DNA of 64,000 nucleotides from Rhodospirillaceae bacterium (GCA_006969625.1 CP030885.1:744001-808000); one strand, 5' to 3'; shown: positions 43,341-52,016, numbered from the stretch's first letter. Made by a program: numbers and translations. The notes: generated by a model not told the origin, from the letters alone.

Positions 43341-44260
43341 CCGGCCGCCGCCATCGCCGGGCGGTTCAGCCCGGCCACCCGGCCCGGCCCGGCGACCTCG
43401 ACCAGGGCATCGCCGGTAAGCCCCCAAGCCGGCCGGCCGCGCACGAAGGCCCGGATCGGCAGCTCCACGTCCGGCGTCAGGCCGCGCGCGTCGCCACGCC
43501 ACAGCCGCCCGTCGGTCCCGACCGCCCAGAGCCCGCCCGCCGCATCGAAGGCCAGGTCGGCCGGCGGTGCCGAAAGGCGCAGGGCGGGGTAGAAAATCAG
43601 CCGCACGGCATCGACCACCGTCACTTCGGGCACGGAGCAACCCCCGACCACCAGCCAGCGGCCGTCGGGGCTGAGCGCCAGGCAGTGCGGGCGCGCGACC
43701 GTCGGCAGAACCACCAGCCGGGCCAGCGCGCCGTCGCCCAGCGGCTGAACCAGCACGCGGTCGTGCGCGGCATCCAGGACGTAGACTTCGCCTCCCTCGC
43801 CGCGCGGCAGCAGGCGCCGGTAGTCGCCAGGCAGCAGCCGCTGGCCGGCGGCGTAGTTGCCGCTGTTCGGCATCTCGCTGCGCAGCGCCATGGGGTCTTC
43901 GGCGACCAGCAGGTGCAGGCGGCCGCGCGCATCCCAGGCCAGATCGCGCGGCCGGGCCAGCCCGCTCAGCGTCTGCCCGAGCCCCTTGCCTGTCTGCAGG
44001 TCGCGCACCGAGATCAGGTTGCCCGGCGGCCCCACTTCGCGCTCGGGGTCGGGCCCGTCGTGCACCACATAGGCGAAGCGCCGGTCGGCGCTGACCGCCG
44101 CCGCACAGGGAAACGGCGGCAGCGCAATGCGCCGCAGCAGGCGCCTGGCAGACGTATCGACCAGCGCCAGGGCCGGCGGATCCCGCTCGACCACGACCGT
44201 ATCGAAAGACAGCTCCCCAGGTTCTTCGCCCATGGCGCGAACCTGCCCGGCACGCCCCAT
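43337..44260 (-). CDS. Beta-propeller-like protein, unknown function
   Basis: A protein of about 307 residues with repeated WD/YVTN-like blades: ALALVDTSARRLLRRIALPP, AAAVSADRRFAYVVHDGPDP, HCLALSPDGRWLVVGGCSVP and DLAFDAAGGLWAVGTDGRLW. No signal peptide is visible. The start is uncertain: ATG 44260 has GGAGGGAA 13 bases upstream, ATG 44233 is closer to the first blade, and a TTG at 44290 is open. Its stop codon (43339-43337) lies in the CTAG duplicated by the IS481 insertion, so the C-terminus is unchanged. It is divergent from the tartronate-semialdehyde-reductase-like gene. Confidence 0.65.
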   Translation of the reverse strand: MGRAGQVRAMGEEPGELSFDTVVVERDPPALALVDTSARRLLRRIALPPFPCAAAVSADRRFAYVVHDGPDPEREVGPPGNLISVRDLQTGKGLGQTLSGLARPRDLAWDARGRLHLLVAEDPMALRSEMPNSGNYAAGQRLLPGDYRRLLPRGEGGEVYVLDAAHDRVLVQPLGDGALARLVVLPTVARPHCLALSPDGRWLVVGGCSVPEVTVVDAVRLIFYPALRLSAPPADLAFDAAGGLWAVGTDGRLWRGDARGLTPDVELPIRAFVRGRPAWGLTGDALVEVAGPGRVAGLNRPAMAAAG

Positions 44261-44334
44261 GCGCGCAAGCGATTCCCTCCAGGTCGGCAAAGCCTTATGG
44301 TCGCCGCCGCGCGCGCTAGAGGGGAGGCAAAGCG

Positions 44335-45249
44335 ATGGAGGCGATCCGCACGGTCACGGTGCTGGGGATCGGGCTGATGGGCCGGCCCATGGCGGAAAAT
44401 CTGCTGAAGGCCGGCTTCGCCGTGCGCGCCTGGAACCGCACGCGCGCCAAGGCGGAGCCGCTGGCGGCGCTCGGCGCCAGGGTGTGCGACACCCCCGGAC
44501 AGGCCGCCGAGGGCGCGGACTGCGTCGTCACCATGCTGGAGAAAGGCCCGGTGGTGACCGAGGTCCTGTTCGCCAGCGACCTGCCGAGCAAGGCCGCGCC
44601 GGGGACGCTGGTCGTCGACATGTCCTCGATCCCGCCCTCGCTGGCGCGCGACCACGCGGCGCGTCTGGCCGAGCGCGGGCTGGCGCACCTGGATGCGCCC
44701 GTCTCCGGCGGTACCGCCGGGGCCGCGGCGGCGAGCCTGGCGATCATGGTCGGCGGGGCGGCGGCGGATTTCGCCCGCGCCCAGCCGGTGTTCGCCGCCC
44801 TGGGCCGCGCCACCCACGTCGGCCCGGACGGCGCCGGTCAGATGACCAAGCTGGCCAACCAGGCGATCGTCGCGATCACCATCGGCGCGGTCGCCGAGGG
44901 CCTGCTGCTCGCCTCGGCCGGCGGCGCCGATCCGGCGGCGGTGCGCCAAGCCATCGCCGGCGGCTTTTGCGACAGCCGCATCCTGGAGTTGCACGGCCAG
45001 CGCATGATCGAGCGCAACTGGGTGCCCGGCGGCAAGTGCAGCATCCACCTGAAGGACATGGACACGGTCCTGGAGACGGCGGCCGAGCTGAACCTCGACC
45101 TGCCGCTGACCAAGGCGGTGCGCCAGCAGTTCGCCGAACTGGTGGCCGACGGCAAGGACCAAGCCGACCACGCGGCCCTGCTGCTCTGGCTGGAGGCGCG
45201 CAACGGCCCGTACCGAGTCGGCAACCTGCCCGACCGCTTCGCGAGCTAA
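44335..45249 (+). CDS. NAD(P)-dependent beta-hydroxyacid dehydrogenase (tartronate semialdehyde reductase-like)
   Basis: A 304-residue member of the 3-hydroxyisobutyrate dehydrogenase family. The Rossmann motif is VLGIGLMGRPMAENLLKAGF. The substrate loop is DAPVSGGTAGA, and the catalytic Lys is in GAGQMTKLANQAIVA. Family members reduce tartronate semialdehyde to D-glycerate (GlxR/GarR) or oxidise 3-hydroxyisobutyrate. The convergent hydroxypyruvate isomerase gene, overlapping at the stop codons, favours the first role. Confidence 0.85.
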   Translation: MEAIRTVTVLGIGLMGRPMAENLLKAGFAVRAWNRTRAKAEPLAALGARVCDTPGQAAEGADCVVTMLEKGPVVTEVLFASDLPSKAAPGTLVVDMSSIPPSLARDHAARLAERGLAHLDAPVSGGTAGAAAASLAIMVGGAAADFARAQPVFAALGRATHVGPDGAGQMTKLANQAIVAITIGAVAEGLLLASAGGADPAAVRQAIAGGFCDSRILELHGQRMIERNWVPGGKCSIHLKDMDTVLETAAELNLDLPLTKAVRQQFAELVADGKDQADHAALLLWLEARNGPYRVGNLPDRFAS

Positions 45250-46025
45250 CCGAGCAGCCTGTCGCGCCAACCGAGGCCCTCCTCGGTGGTGCCGCGCGGG
45301 CGGTACTCGCAGCCGACCCAGCCACGGTAGCCGAGCGCGTCGAGCCGCCGGAAGAGGTGCGCGTAATTCACCTCGCCTTCGTCCGGCTCTTGGCGGTCGG
45401 GCACGCCGGCGATCTGGATGTGGCCGATGTGCGGCATCAGCTTCTCCAGGCGCCGGGTCAGGTCCCCCTCCATGATCTGTACATGGTAGACGTCGAACTG
45501 TATCGCGAGGTTCGGCCGCCGCACCACGTCCAGGACCCGCAGCGCCATTTCCGTCGTCGGCAGCAGATAGCCGGGCATGTCCCGGAGGTTGAGCGGCTCG
45601 ATCAGGATCTGCAGGTCGCGCTTGGCCGCCGCGTCGCAGGCGAGCCGCAGATTCTCGGCATAGGTCTCCAGCGCGGCGCGCGACTCGGCGTGCGCCGGAA
45701 GGACGCCGGCCATGACGTGCAGCCTTGGCGTCGGCAGCTTTTCCGCATACGACAGCGCGAGTTCCAGGCTCTCGGCGAAGTCCTTACGCCGGTCCGGCAG
45801 GGCGGCCAGGCCGCGCTCGCCGGCGTCCCAGTCGCCCGGCGGCAGGTTGAACAGCGCCAGCTCCAGACCGCTGTCCTTCAGCGCCGTCGCCACGTCGCCG
45901 CGCGACTGGCCGTAGGGAAAGAGGAACTCGCAGGCGGCGAAGCCGGCGTCGGCCGCAGCGCGGAAGCGCTCCAGGAACGGACGCTCGGTGAACAGCATCG
46001 TCAGGTTGGCGGACAAGCGCGGCAT
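45246..46025 (-). CDS. Hydroxypyruvate isomerase family protein (Hyi/OtnI-like)
   Basis: A 259-residue TIM-barrel sugar-isomerase-like protein. It opens RLSANLTMLFTERPFLERFR and includes FLFPYGQSRGDVATAL, LQILIEPLNLRDMPGYLL (metal-ligand Glu), FDVYHVQIMEGDLTRRLE and YRGWVGCEYRPRG (second Glu), all as in Hyi/OtnI. The reaction would be hydroxypyruvate to tartronate semialdehyde or a related 2-oxo-tetronate isomerisation. Its stop overlaps that of the reductase gene by 3 bases; the two enzymes act in sequence in glyoxylate/glycerate metabolism. Confidence 0.88.
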   Translation of the reverse strand: MPRLSANLTMLFTERPFLERFRAAADAGFAACEFLFPYGQSRGDVATALKDSGLELALFNLPPGDWDAGERGLAALPDRRKDFAESLELALSYAEKLPTPRLHVMAGVLPAHAESRAALETYAENLRLACDAAAKRDLQILIEPLNLRDMPGYLLPTTEMALRVLDVVRRPNLAIQFDVYHVQIMEGDLTRRLEKLMPHIGHIQIAGVPDRQEPDEGEVNYAHLFRRLDALGYRGWVGCEYRPRGTTEEGLGWRDRLLG

Positions 46026-46380
46026 GTGGGCTTCTTTCGTATTCGCCGGCCAAGCTACCGAAACCCGAATCGTTTTTGGAGCGGATTCGGGGCTGTTGCG
46101 CGGCCCGGATGCGGCGCGGCTGGCCGAATCTCGCCGCTTGAGAGAAATTACACAGCATTTACATAGAATAGCTTGGGGGATTACGCACGCCGGCTAGGTT
46201 CCCACACGCCGGCAGCGAGGAAGCCGCGACGAGAACTCGGACACGAACAGTTCGGACGAAAGTCGTGGCGACCGTTACTCAGCGCCGAGTGCGCGCGACC
46301 GGCATGGGCCGGCTCCAGCCAGGCGAAACCGCAGGCCGGAGCCGCTGTCGAAAAGACTAGGTTCGAGGAGCACGAGAACA
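46026..46380. other. 355-bp divergent intergenic region
   Basis: It holds no convincing gene. An AT-rich patch at 46138-46170 (TTGAGA, then TTTACA and TAGAAT) could contain the promoter of the XRE gene, which would give it a leader of about 200 bases. Spacing of the boxes is imperfect, so this is tentative. Confidence 0.35.
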
Positions 46381-46745
46381 TGTACCATAAGACCGACGTT
46401 CATATCGGTCGCCGCGTCCGCGAGCGCCGTGTGGCCATGGGACTGAGCCAGTCGGAGCTGGCGGAGGGCCTGGGCATCAGCTTTCAGCAGGTGCAGAAGT
46501 ACGAGAGCGGCGCCAACCGCATCAGCGGCAGCCGTCTCTGGGATATCGCGCAGCTGCTGCAGGTGCCGGTCGGCCACTTTTTCGAAGGCCTGGACCCGAG
46601 CCTGGAGCTGGCGGACGCGGGCGGCGAAGAGCAGCCGATCGACCGCCAGACCCTGGAGATCGCGCGTGCGGTCAACCGCATCGACGACGAGAGCCTGAAG
46701 ACCCAGCTGGTCCGCCTGGTCAAGGCCTGCGCCAAGAGTGCCTGA
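46381..46745 (+). CDS. XRE-family helix-turn-helix regulator
   Basis: A 121-residue DNA-binding protein. The HTH at residues 8-63 reads IGRRVRERRVAMGLSQSELA, EGLGISFQQVQKYESGANRI and SRLWDIAQLLQVPVGHFFEG, very close to the small XRE regulators abundant in alphaproteobacteria. The remaining 55 residues form a helical C-terminus (QTLEIARAVNRIDDESLKTQ). GAGGAG precedes the ATG. It stands alone with its own terminator. The target genes are unknown. Confidence 0.9.
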
Positions 46746-46773
46746 GCCACTTCCGCTGCGACCGCAATGACCG

Positions 46774-46806
46774 AGGGCCCGGTGTCGTCCATACACCGGG
46801 CCCTTG
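46774..46806 (+). terminator. Intrinsic terminator after XRE gene
   Basis: Twelve-base perfect stem AGGGCCCGGTGT/ACACCGGGCCCT around a seven-base loop, then TTGG. It lies between the XRE gene and the convergent cupin gene. Confidence 0.75.
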
Positions 46807-46848
46807 GCCTGCCGGCTGCGGGGCACGTGCTGCTCAGCGCCGCGCCGC

Positions 46849-47676
46849 TTAGTCCGACCCCGCCCGCGCGGCGAATGCGAAGGGGTCGGGAGCCGCAAGA
46901 TCCTGCCAGGCCACCGGTCCCTCGGACCAGGCCAGGCAGAGGCAACCGTAGTCGCTGCGCATCTCCACCCGCGCGCCCGCCTCGACCACGAAGAAACCGC
47001 CGGCGCCCTGGCTCTCGCCGCTGAGGGTCAGGTCGCCGCCGATGACGAAGAATTCCAGCGGCGCGGTGGTCACGAAGGGCGGCAGCTTGCTGGCGGGCAG
47101 CAGGCGCAACTGCACGTTCCGCCGATCGAAGGGCGTCTGGGCGTAGTCGAAGACGAGCCGGCGCTGCATGCCGCCGAAGACCGTCGCCTCCCAGGCCAGC
47201 GTCTCCAGCGCGACATTGATGTCCGGCAGAAGCTCGGGCGCGGCGTTGACGATCGTGCCCGCCCGCGCGCCCGCGTGCAGCGTCTCGCCCTTCACCGAGT
47301 CCTCTGACGGATAGATCACCGGCGCTTCCAGGCGCGAGGCCAGGAGGGTCGGCGCATAGGCGATCGCCGCGTGCGTCGCGCCGGCCAGGTTGATGCCCAT
47401 CTCGCCGGCCCGCGCCGTCCCCTGGAAATCGGTCAGTCCGCCCTGCAGGAAATAGCTGAAGGCCGGGCCGAGATGCTGGTGCAAGCCGGTGTCGGCAAAG
47501 CTCTCGAAGCTCAGATACCCGAGGAACCGCCCGTCTTCCCGGCTGGCGCGAACCGCTGCCAGGCGCATCCCCGGCTTGTCCGTGTCGGTCCAGGTCAGGT
47601 CCTGCTTGGCGTAGCCGTAGACGCCGGCGGCGCGCCGCGTCCGGACCCTACCAGCCGCACCCGATCTCGCTACCAT
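46849..47676 (-). CDS. Double-cupin domain protein
   Basis: A 275-residue protein with two cupin barrels. In the first, LHQHLGPAFSYFLQGGLTDF supplies two candidate metal-binding histidines, and IVNAAPELLPDINVALETLA opens the second (PPFVTTAPLEFFVIGGDLTL). It resembles the anti-sigma ChrR-type cupins but has no zinc-binding helical domain. GGGAGG lies 5 bases before ATG 47676. It is divergent from a TRAP transporter operon across a palindrome, so it probably acts on the transported compound, which is unknown. Confidence 0.75.
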   Translation of the reverse strand: MVARSGAAGRVRTRRAAGVYGYAKQDLTWTDTDKPGMRLAAVRASREDGRFLGYLSFESFADTGLHQHLGPAFSYFLQGGLTDFQGTARAGEMGINLAGATHAAIAYAPTLLASRLEAPVIYPSEDSVKGETLHAGARAGTIVNAAPELLPDINVALETLAWEATVFGGMQRRLVFDYAQTPFDRRNVQLRLLPASKLPPFVTTAPLEFFVIGGDLTLSGESQGAGGFFVVEAGARVEMRSDYGCLCLAWSEGPVAWQDLAAPDPFAFAARAGSD

Positions 47677-47704
47677 CACGGCCTCCCACAGATTCAGCTT
47701 GATT

Positions 47705-47720
47705 TGTAACATATGATACA
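47705..47720. promoter_or_regulatory. Palindromic operator in cupin/TRAP divergent promoter
   Basis: TGTAACATATGATACA, a dyad with one mismatched pair centred on CATATG, in the AT-rich 97-bp gap. The likely binder is the MarR protein encoded at the end of the TRAP operon (50612). Confidence 0.6.
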
Positions 47721-47773
47721 TACAATTTCCCCGTCCGACCAGAAAAATGCGGGCCCTTGGGAGGAAACGACAC

Positions 47774-48775
47774 ATGCTGACAATCCGATGGCCGGTGCCC
47801 CTGCCGGTCCTGGCCGCGGCCTTTGCGCTGAGCGTCGCCGCCGCGCCGGTGTCGGCGCAGGATCTGACCCTGCGCCTTGCGCACGTCGCACCGCCGCAGA
47901 CCACCTACCAGGCCGCGGCCGAGCGCTTTGCCGAGTCGCTCTCCGAGCTCTCCGACGGGACGATCGAGACCGAGATCGTCCCCGGCGGCACGCTCGGCGA
48001 CCTCGGGCAGCTCTGGGTGCAGACGAGGACCGGCGCCCTGGATCTGCATCTGATCGATGTCGGCGCGATGATAGCGATGCGCGAAGCGCGGCCCTTCATG
48101 GTGCTCTGGACGCCCTTCCTTTTCGCCGACCAGGCGCACTTCCACCGCTATGTCGAAAGCGACGTCTTCGCCGAGATGATGGCCGAGGTCGAAGCGGCCA
48201 CCGGCGTCGTCTTTCTGGGGCTGGCCGGCGACCGCCCGCCGCGCGCGCTAACCACCGCAGACACCGCGGTGCGCACGCCGGACGACTTGGCCGGACTTAA
48301 GATCCGCACGCCCGAGCATCCGATGATCATCGCGGCCTTCGAGGCCTGGGGCGCGGCGCCGACCCCGCTGAAGGCCTCGGAACTCTTCACCGCCCTGAAG
48401 ACCGGTCTGGTCGACGGCCAGGACAACGGCGTGCTCGATTTCATCGGCGCCGGCTACACCGAAGCGCAGGGCTACTACATGCCGCTGGACTACATCCATT
48501 CGGGGGTCGGCATCTGGATCAGCCCGACCCGCTGGGCCAGCCTGTCCGACGCGCAGAAGAGCTGGCTGAAGGCGGCCGCCGCCGAGGCTGGCGCACAGGG
48601 CCGCGCCCTGCATGCCCAGGCGATGGCCGATGCCATGGCCCAGCTCCCGGACCTCGGGGTCGAGGTCGTCGCGCCCGACGTCGACAGCTTCCGCTTCGCC
48701 CGCGACAAGCTCGTCGAGCAGATGGAAGGCGAGGTCTGGCCGGACGGCCTCGCCGAACGGATCGGCGGGCTATGA
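47774..48775 (+). CDS. dctP: TRAP transporter substrate-binding protein DctP
   Basis: A 333-residue periplasmic receptor of a TRAP transporter. The signal peptide covers residues 1-29 (ending VSAQ). The DctP fold follows: LRLAHVAPPQTTYQAAAERF, TIETEIVPGGTLGDLGQLWV, KIRTPEHPMIIAAFEAWGA, and FTALKTGLVDGQDNGVLDFI with the substrate-orienting region. The carboxylate-binding Arg is expected in GLKIRTPE. GGGAGG sits 9 bases before ATG 47774. The ligand is probably an organic acid. First gene of a dctP-dctQ-dctM-marR run. Confidence 0.92.
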   Translation: MLTIRWPVPLPVLAAAFALSVAAAPVSAQDLTLRLAHVAPPQTTYQAAAERFAESLSELSDGTIETEIVPGGTLGDLGQLWVQTRTGALDLHLIDVGAMIAMREARPFMVLWTPFLFADQAHFHRYVESDVFAEMMAEVEAATGVVFLGLAGDRPPRALTTADTAVRTPDDLAGLKIRTPEHPMIIAAFEAWGAAPTPLKASELFTALKTGLVDGQDNGVLDFIGAGYTEAQGYYMPLDYIHSGVGIWISPTRWASLSDAQKSWLKAAAAEAGAQGRALHAQAMADAMAQLPDLGVEVVAPDVDSFRFARDKLVEQMEGEVWPDGLAERIGGL

Positions 48776-48842
48776 CCCGCGCCGTGCGCGATCGGCACGG
48801 CCGCTGACCGGCACCGACGGCGGCAGACCGAGACGGGACGCG

Positions 48843-49331
48843 ATGCGCACGTTGGCGATCAGGAGGACCGCCGCCATCAAGGCGGTGGTCCTGAAGCTCT
48901 CGACCGCGGTGCTTGCCGCCTGTCTGCTGGCGTTGGTCACCCTCGATTTCCTGCAGGTGGTCCTGCGCTACCTCTTCGGGGCCGGCTGGCCCTGGGCGGG
49001 CGATCTGTCGATCGTCCTGATCCTGATGCTCGCCTGGGTCGGCGCCGGCCACCTCTGGCTGCTCGGCGGCCACATCGCCGTCGATCTGACGGCCGGAAAC
49101 CGCAGGCTCTTCCGCTACCTGCAAATCCTCTTCGGGTTGGCCGTCGTCGGCGGCGGCCTCGTCCTGCTCCCGATGACGGTGGAGACCATGTCTGCCTACG
49201 GCGCGATCGACCTGCCGGCCTTGCCGCTGCCGGCCTCGGTCAAGTACCTGCCGGTCGCCGTCGGCACGCTCTACCTGGTCGCAGCCGCCAGCCTCGTGCT
49301 CGTCTCCGACTTCGCTGCACGGAGAGGCTGA
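48843..49331 (+). CDS. dctQ: TRAP transporter small permease DctQ
   Basis: A 162-residue four-helix inner-membrane subunit. LDFLQVVLRYLFGAGWPWAG is the DctQ signature (xxVxxRYxFxxxxxWxxE/D), followed by LAWVGAGHLWLLGGHIAVDL. It precedes DctM with the stop and start overlapping (TGATG), as is common for this complex. Confidence 0.9.
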   Translation: MRTLAIRRTAAIKAVVLKLSTAVLAACLLALVTLDFLQVVLRYLFGAGWPWAGDLSIVLILMLAWVGAGHLWLLGGHIAVDLTAGNRRLFRYLQILFGLAVVGGGLVLLPMTVETMSAYGAIDLPALPLPASVKYLPVAVGTLYLVAAASLVLVSDFAARRG

Positions 49332-50608
49332 TGGCCGAGCTGGCGCTGCTGTTCGGCTGCTTCCTCGCGCTCCTGCTGCTCGGCGCGCCGGTGGCCCTCG
49401 CCATGGCCCTGGCGGTGGGCGGCTATGCCGCCGTCTTCGGCATGCCGTCGATCGTCATCGTGCAGACCTTCATGCAGGGCCTGGACAACACCGCATTCAC
49501 CGCCATCCCCTTCTTCTTCCTGGCAGGCGCGATCATGAACCGGGGCGGCATGAGCGCCCGCCTGCTGCGGCTCGCCCGCGCCATGCTCGCCCACTTCCGC
49601 GGCGGCATGAGCCACGCCAACATCGGCGCCTCGGTGGTGTTCGCCGGCGTCTCCGGCTCCGCCGTTGCCGACGCCGCTGCCGTCGGCTCGGTGATGATCC
49701 CGGCGATGAAGAAGGAGGGCTACCCCGGCTCCTACGCCGCGGCCGTCACTGCCGCCTCCGCCACCATCGGCCTGGTGATCCCGCCCTCGATCCCGCTGGT
49801 GATCTTCGGGCTGTTTACCGGCGCCAACATCGCGGCCCTCTTCCTCGCCGGCATCCTTCCCGGCCTGCTGATGGGGCTCTTCCTGATCTGCGCTTCGGCG
49901 GTGATCGCCCGCCGCCGCGGCTATCCGGCGGCCGGCTGGCAAGGCTGGCGCGAGCTTCTAGCCGCGGCCCGGGCCTCGGCCTTCGCCCTGCTGATGCCGG
50001 TCCTGGTGGTGGCCGGCCTGACCCTCGGCTTCGCCACGACCGCGGAGATCGGCGCGGTGGCCGCCGTCTACGCCGCGCTGGTCTCGACCCTGGTCTATCG
50101 CGAGGCCGGGTTGATGGACCTCTGGGCCGCGGTCGTCGAGGCGGCGGCCGACAGCGCCCGCGTGCTGATCATCATCGCCATCTCCGGCGCCTTCGTCTGG
50201 ATCGTCGCCTCGCTCGGCGTCGCCCGGGAGATGGCGGCCGCGATCGAGGCCCTGGGTCTGTCCGGCCCGCTCGTCCTGGCGCTGGTCGCGGTTCTGCTCG
50301 TTCTGCTCGGCACGGTGCTGGAGCCGATCACGCTGCTGGTCGTGGTGGTGCCGCTGCTGGTCCCCGCGCTCGCCGCCGGCGGCGTCGACCTGGTCCACTT
50401 CGGCGTCGTCGCCGTGCTGGCGGCGGCGATCGGCCTGATCACGCCGCCGGTCGGCATCCTGCTGTTCATCACCTCGGCGCAGGCGCAGGCGCAAACGCGC
50501 CATGTGATCGCCGAAACGCTGCCCTTTCTGCTCGCGCTGCTCGCGCTGCTGGCCGCCGTGGTCGCTCTGCCGAGCTTGACACTCTGGCTGCCGTCGCTAC
50601 TGCGTTGA
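49331..50608 (+). CDS. dctM: TRAP transporter large permease DctM
   Basis: A 425-residue sodium-coupled permease of the DctM family with about twelve helices. Landmarks are LLGAPVALAMALAVGGYAAV, PFFFLAGAIMNRGGMSARLL, SGSAVADAAAVGSVMIPAMK and ASATIGLVIPPSIPLVIFGL, with LVVVVPLLVPALAAGGVDLV late in the protein. It works with DctP and DctQ to import an unidentified organic acid. Its start overlaps the dctQ stop by one base. Confidence 0.93.
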   Translation: MAELALLFGCFLALLLLGAPVALAMALAVGGYAAVFGMPSIVIVQTFMQGLDNTAFTAIPFFFLAGAIMNRGGMSARLLRLARAMLAHFRGGMSHANIGASVVFAGVSGSAVADAAAVGSVMIPAMKKEGYPGSYAAAVTAASATIGLVIPPSIPLVIFGLFTGANIAALFLAGILPGLLMGLFLICASAVIARRRGYPAAGWQGWRELLAAARASAFALLMPVLVVAGLTLGFATTAEIGAVAAVYAALVSTLVYREAGLMDLWAAVVEAAADSARVLIIIAISGAFVWIVASLGVAREMAAAIEALGLSGPLVLALVAVLLVLLGTVLEPITLLVVVVPLLVPALAAGGVDLVHFGVVAVLAAAIGLITPPVGILLFITSAQAQAQTRHVIAETLPFLLALLALLAAVVALPSLTLWLPSLLR

Positions 50609-50611
50609 GCC

Positions 50612-51127
50612 ATGAGCCGCCCCTCCGCACGCCGTGACGAGCGAATCGTCAAGACACTCACGTTCCAGCTTCTCGTCGCCGTCAACCGCATCATCAAGCC
50701 GTTTGCCGAGCGCTACGGGCGACGCTTCGACCTCGGCCTGCCGGAATGGCGCTGCATGATGGCGCTCGCGGCCTGGCCCGACAGCTCGGGCGAGGACGTT
50801 GCCCGCCGCATGGGCATGGAGAAGATGACCGTCAGCCGAGCGCTGCGGCGCCTGCAGAAGTTCGGGCGCGCGCACGCGCAAGCCGACCCGCGCAACCGCA
50901 AGCGCAACCAATGGCGGCTGACGGAGGAAGGCTGGGAGATCGTAGACATCGTCCTGCCTGACGCCCTGGCACGCGACTCCCAGGCCTTTCGCGCCGTGAG
51001 CGCCGAGCAGCGGGCGATGATCACCGGCGTTCTCGCCAGCCTTGCCAGGCTCGATGACCTGGAGGGGGAGCCGGCCGGGTCGAGCGAGGCGGGTCCGCCG
51101 ACGTCCAAGCGCCCGCGACACGCTTGA
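50612..51127 (+). CDS. MarR-family regulator of the TRAP operon
   Basis: A 171-residue MarR regulator. The winged helix is SGEDVARRMGMEKMTVSRAL, then RRLQKFGRAHAQADPRNRKR and NQWRLTEEGWEIVDIVLP. The N-terminal helices (VAVNRIIKPFAERYGRRFDL) form the dimer interface. It begins 3 bases after dctM, so it is co-expressed with the transporter. The palindrome at 47705-47720 in the cupin/dctP promoter is its probable site. Confidence 0.85.
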   Translation: MSRPSARRDERIVKTLTFQLLVAVNRIIKPFAERYGRRFDLGLPEWRCMMALAAWPDSSGEDVARRMGMEKMTVSRALRRLQKFGRAHAQADPRNRKRNQWRLTEEGWEIVDIVLPDALARDSQAFRAVSAEQRAMITGVLASLARLDDLEGEPAGSSEAGPPTSKRPRHA

Positions 51128-51169
51128 CCGCCGCGGCACCGGCCCTCTACCGTCGCAGGCGATCGGACG

Positions 51170-51390
51170 GCTTCCTTCGCAGCGGCCGCGTCCTGGCGGT
51201 CCCGACGAGGACGAAAGCGATCCCGGTGCGGTCGACCCAACTCGGGGACCAAGGCCGGGGCTGTCCCCGACCCCGTGGCCGCCGCCGGCGACTCGGGCGG
51301 GCTTCAGCCTCGCCGCGGTCACCGGGCTGGACGCCGTCTCCTGGGCGCGACAAGGCCGTCCACCGTCGAGACAAGTCCCGGGGAGGCCTT
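51170..51390 (+). promoter_or_regulatory. Cobalamin riboswitch (divergent)
   Basis: The 268-bp leader of the HupE gene contains the core pattern of B12 riboswitches in the right order: GAAAGCGATCCCGGTGCGG (51208-51226), then CCAAGGCCGGGGCTGTCCCC and GACCCCGTGG, matching the conserved GGTG and ...GGGCTG-CCCCGCAACTGTG region. The GCCACTG element and the 3' pairing region are degenerate here (GTCACCGGGCTGG, GAGACAAGTCCC). Placement before a cobalt/nickel permease and the cobalamin operon supports the call. The boundaries are approximate. Confidence 0.6.
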
Positions 51391-51395
51391 CCGAG

Positions 51396-52016
51396 ATGAT
51401 CCATACGTCGACCGGCACCACCTATGCCGCACGCCTTCTGTTCGCGATTCCCGTCCTGCTCGCTGCGCAGCCTGCGTTCGCCCATGTCGGCCATGGCGCC
51501 GCCGGCAGCGGCTTGCTGGCCGGCCTCGCCCATCCGCTGCTGGGCCCCGACCACCTCTTGGCGATGCTGGCCGTCGGCGTCTGGTCGGCGCGCCTGGCCG
51601 GACCCAACACCGGGCCGCGAGCCCTCTTGAGCCTGCCGGCGGCCTTCCTGGCAACCGTGGCGCTCGGGGCTCTGTTGGCATTCGGCGGCTTCGCGCTGCC
51701 GGGCGTCGAGTTCTTCATCGCCGGCTCGGTGGTCGTCCTTGGCCTGCTGATCGCCGCCGCCCTCTCCCTGCCGGTCTGGTCGGGCGCGCTGCTGGTCGCC
51801 GTATTCGGCCTGTTCCACGGCTATGCCCATGGCGCCGAGATGCCGGCGACCGCCCAGCCGTGGCTCTACGGCCTCGGCTTCCTCTCGGCGACCGCCGTCT
51901 TGCACCTGGCCGGGCTTGGCCTCGGCCTAGCCGGCCGCGCGGGACTCCGGGCGACCCTGTTGCGCTTCGCTGGCGCCGCCGCCGCAGTCGCCGGCGTTGC
52001 CCTTCTGGCGGCCTGA
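51396..52016 (+). CDS. hupE: HupE/UreJ family metal permease
   Basis: A 206-residue inner-membrane protein of the HupE/UreJ family, which takes up nickel or cobalt. An N-terminal signal segment ends in QPAFAHVGHG. The metal motif is GLAHPLLGPDHLLAMLAVGV (HPxxGxDHxxAM). A second His-containing helix is LFHGYAHGAEMP. Six or seven helices are predicted. Behind a riboswitch-like leader and in front of cbiX, cobalt supply for B12 synthesis is the likely role. GGGGAGG precedes the ATG. Confidence 0.88.
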   Translation: MIHTSTGTTYAARLLFAIPVLLAAQPAFAHVGHGAAGSGLLAGLAHPLLGPDHLLAMLAVGVWSARLAGPNTGPRALLSLPAAFLATVALGALLAFGGFALPGVEFFIAGSVVVLGLLIAAALSLPVWSGALLVAVFGLFHGYAHGAEMPATAQPWLYGLGFLSATAVLHLAGLGLGLAGRAGLRATLLRFAGAAAAVAGVALLAA

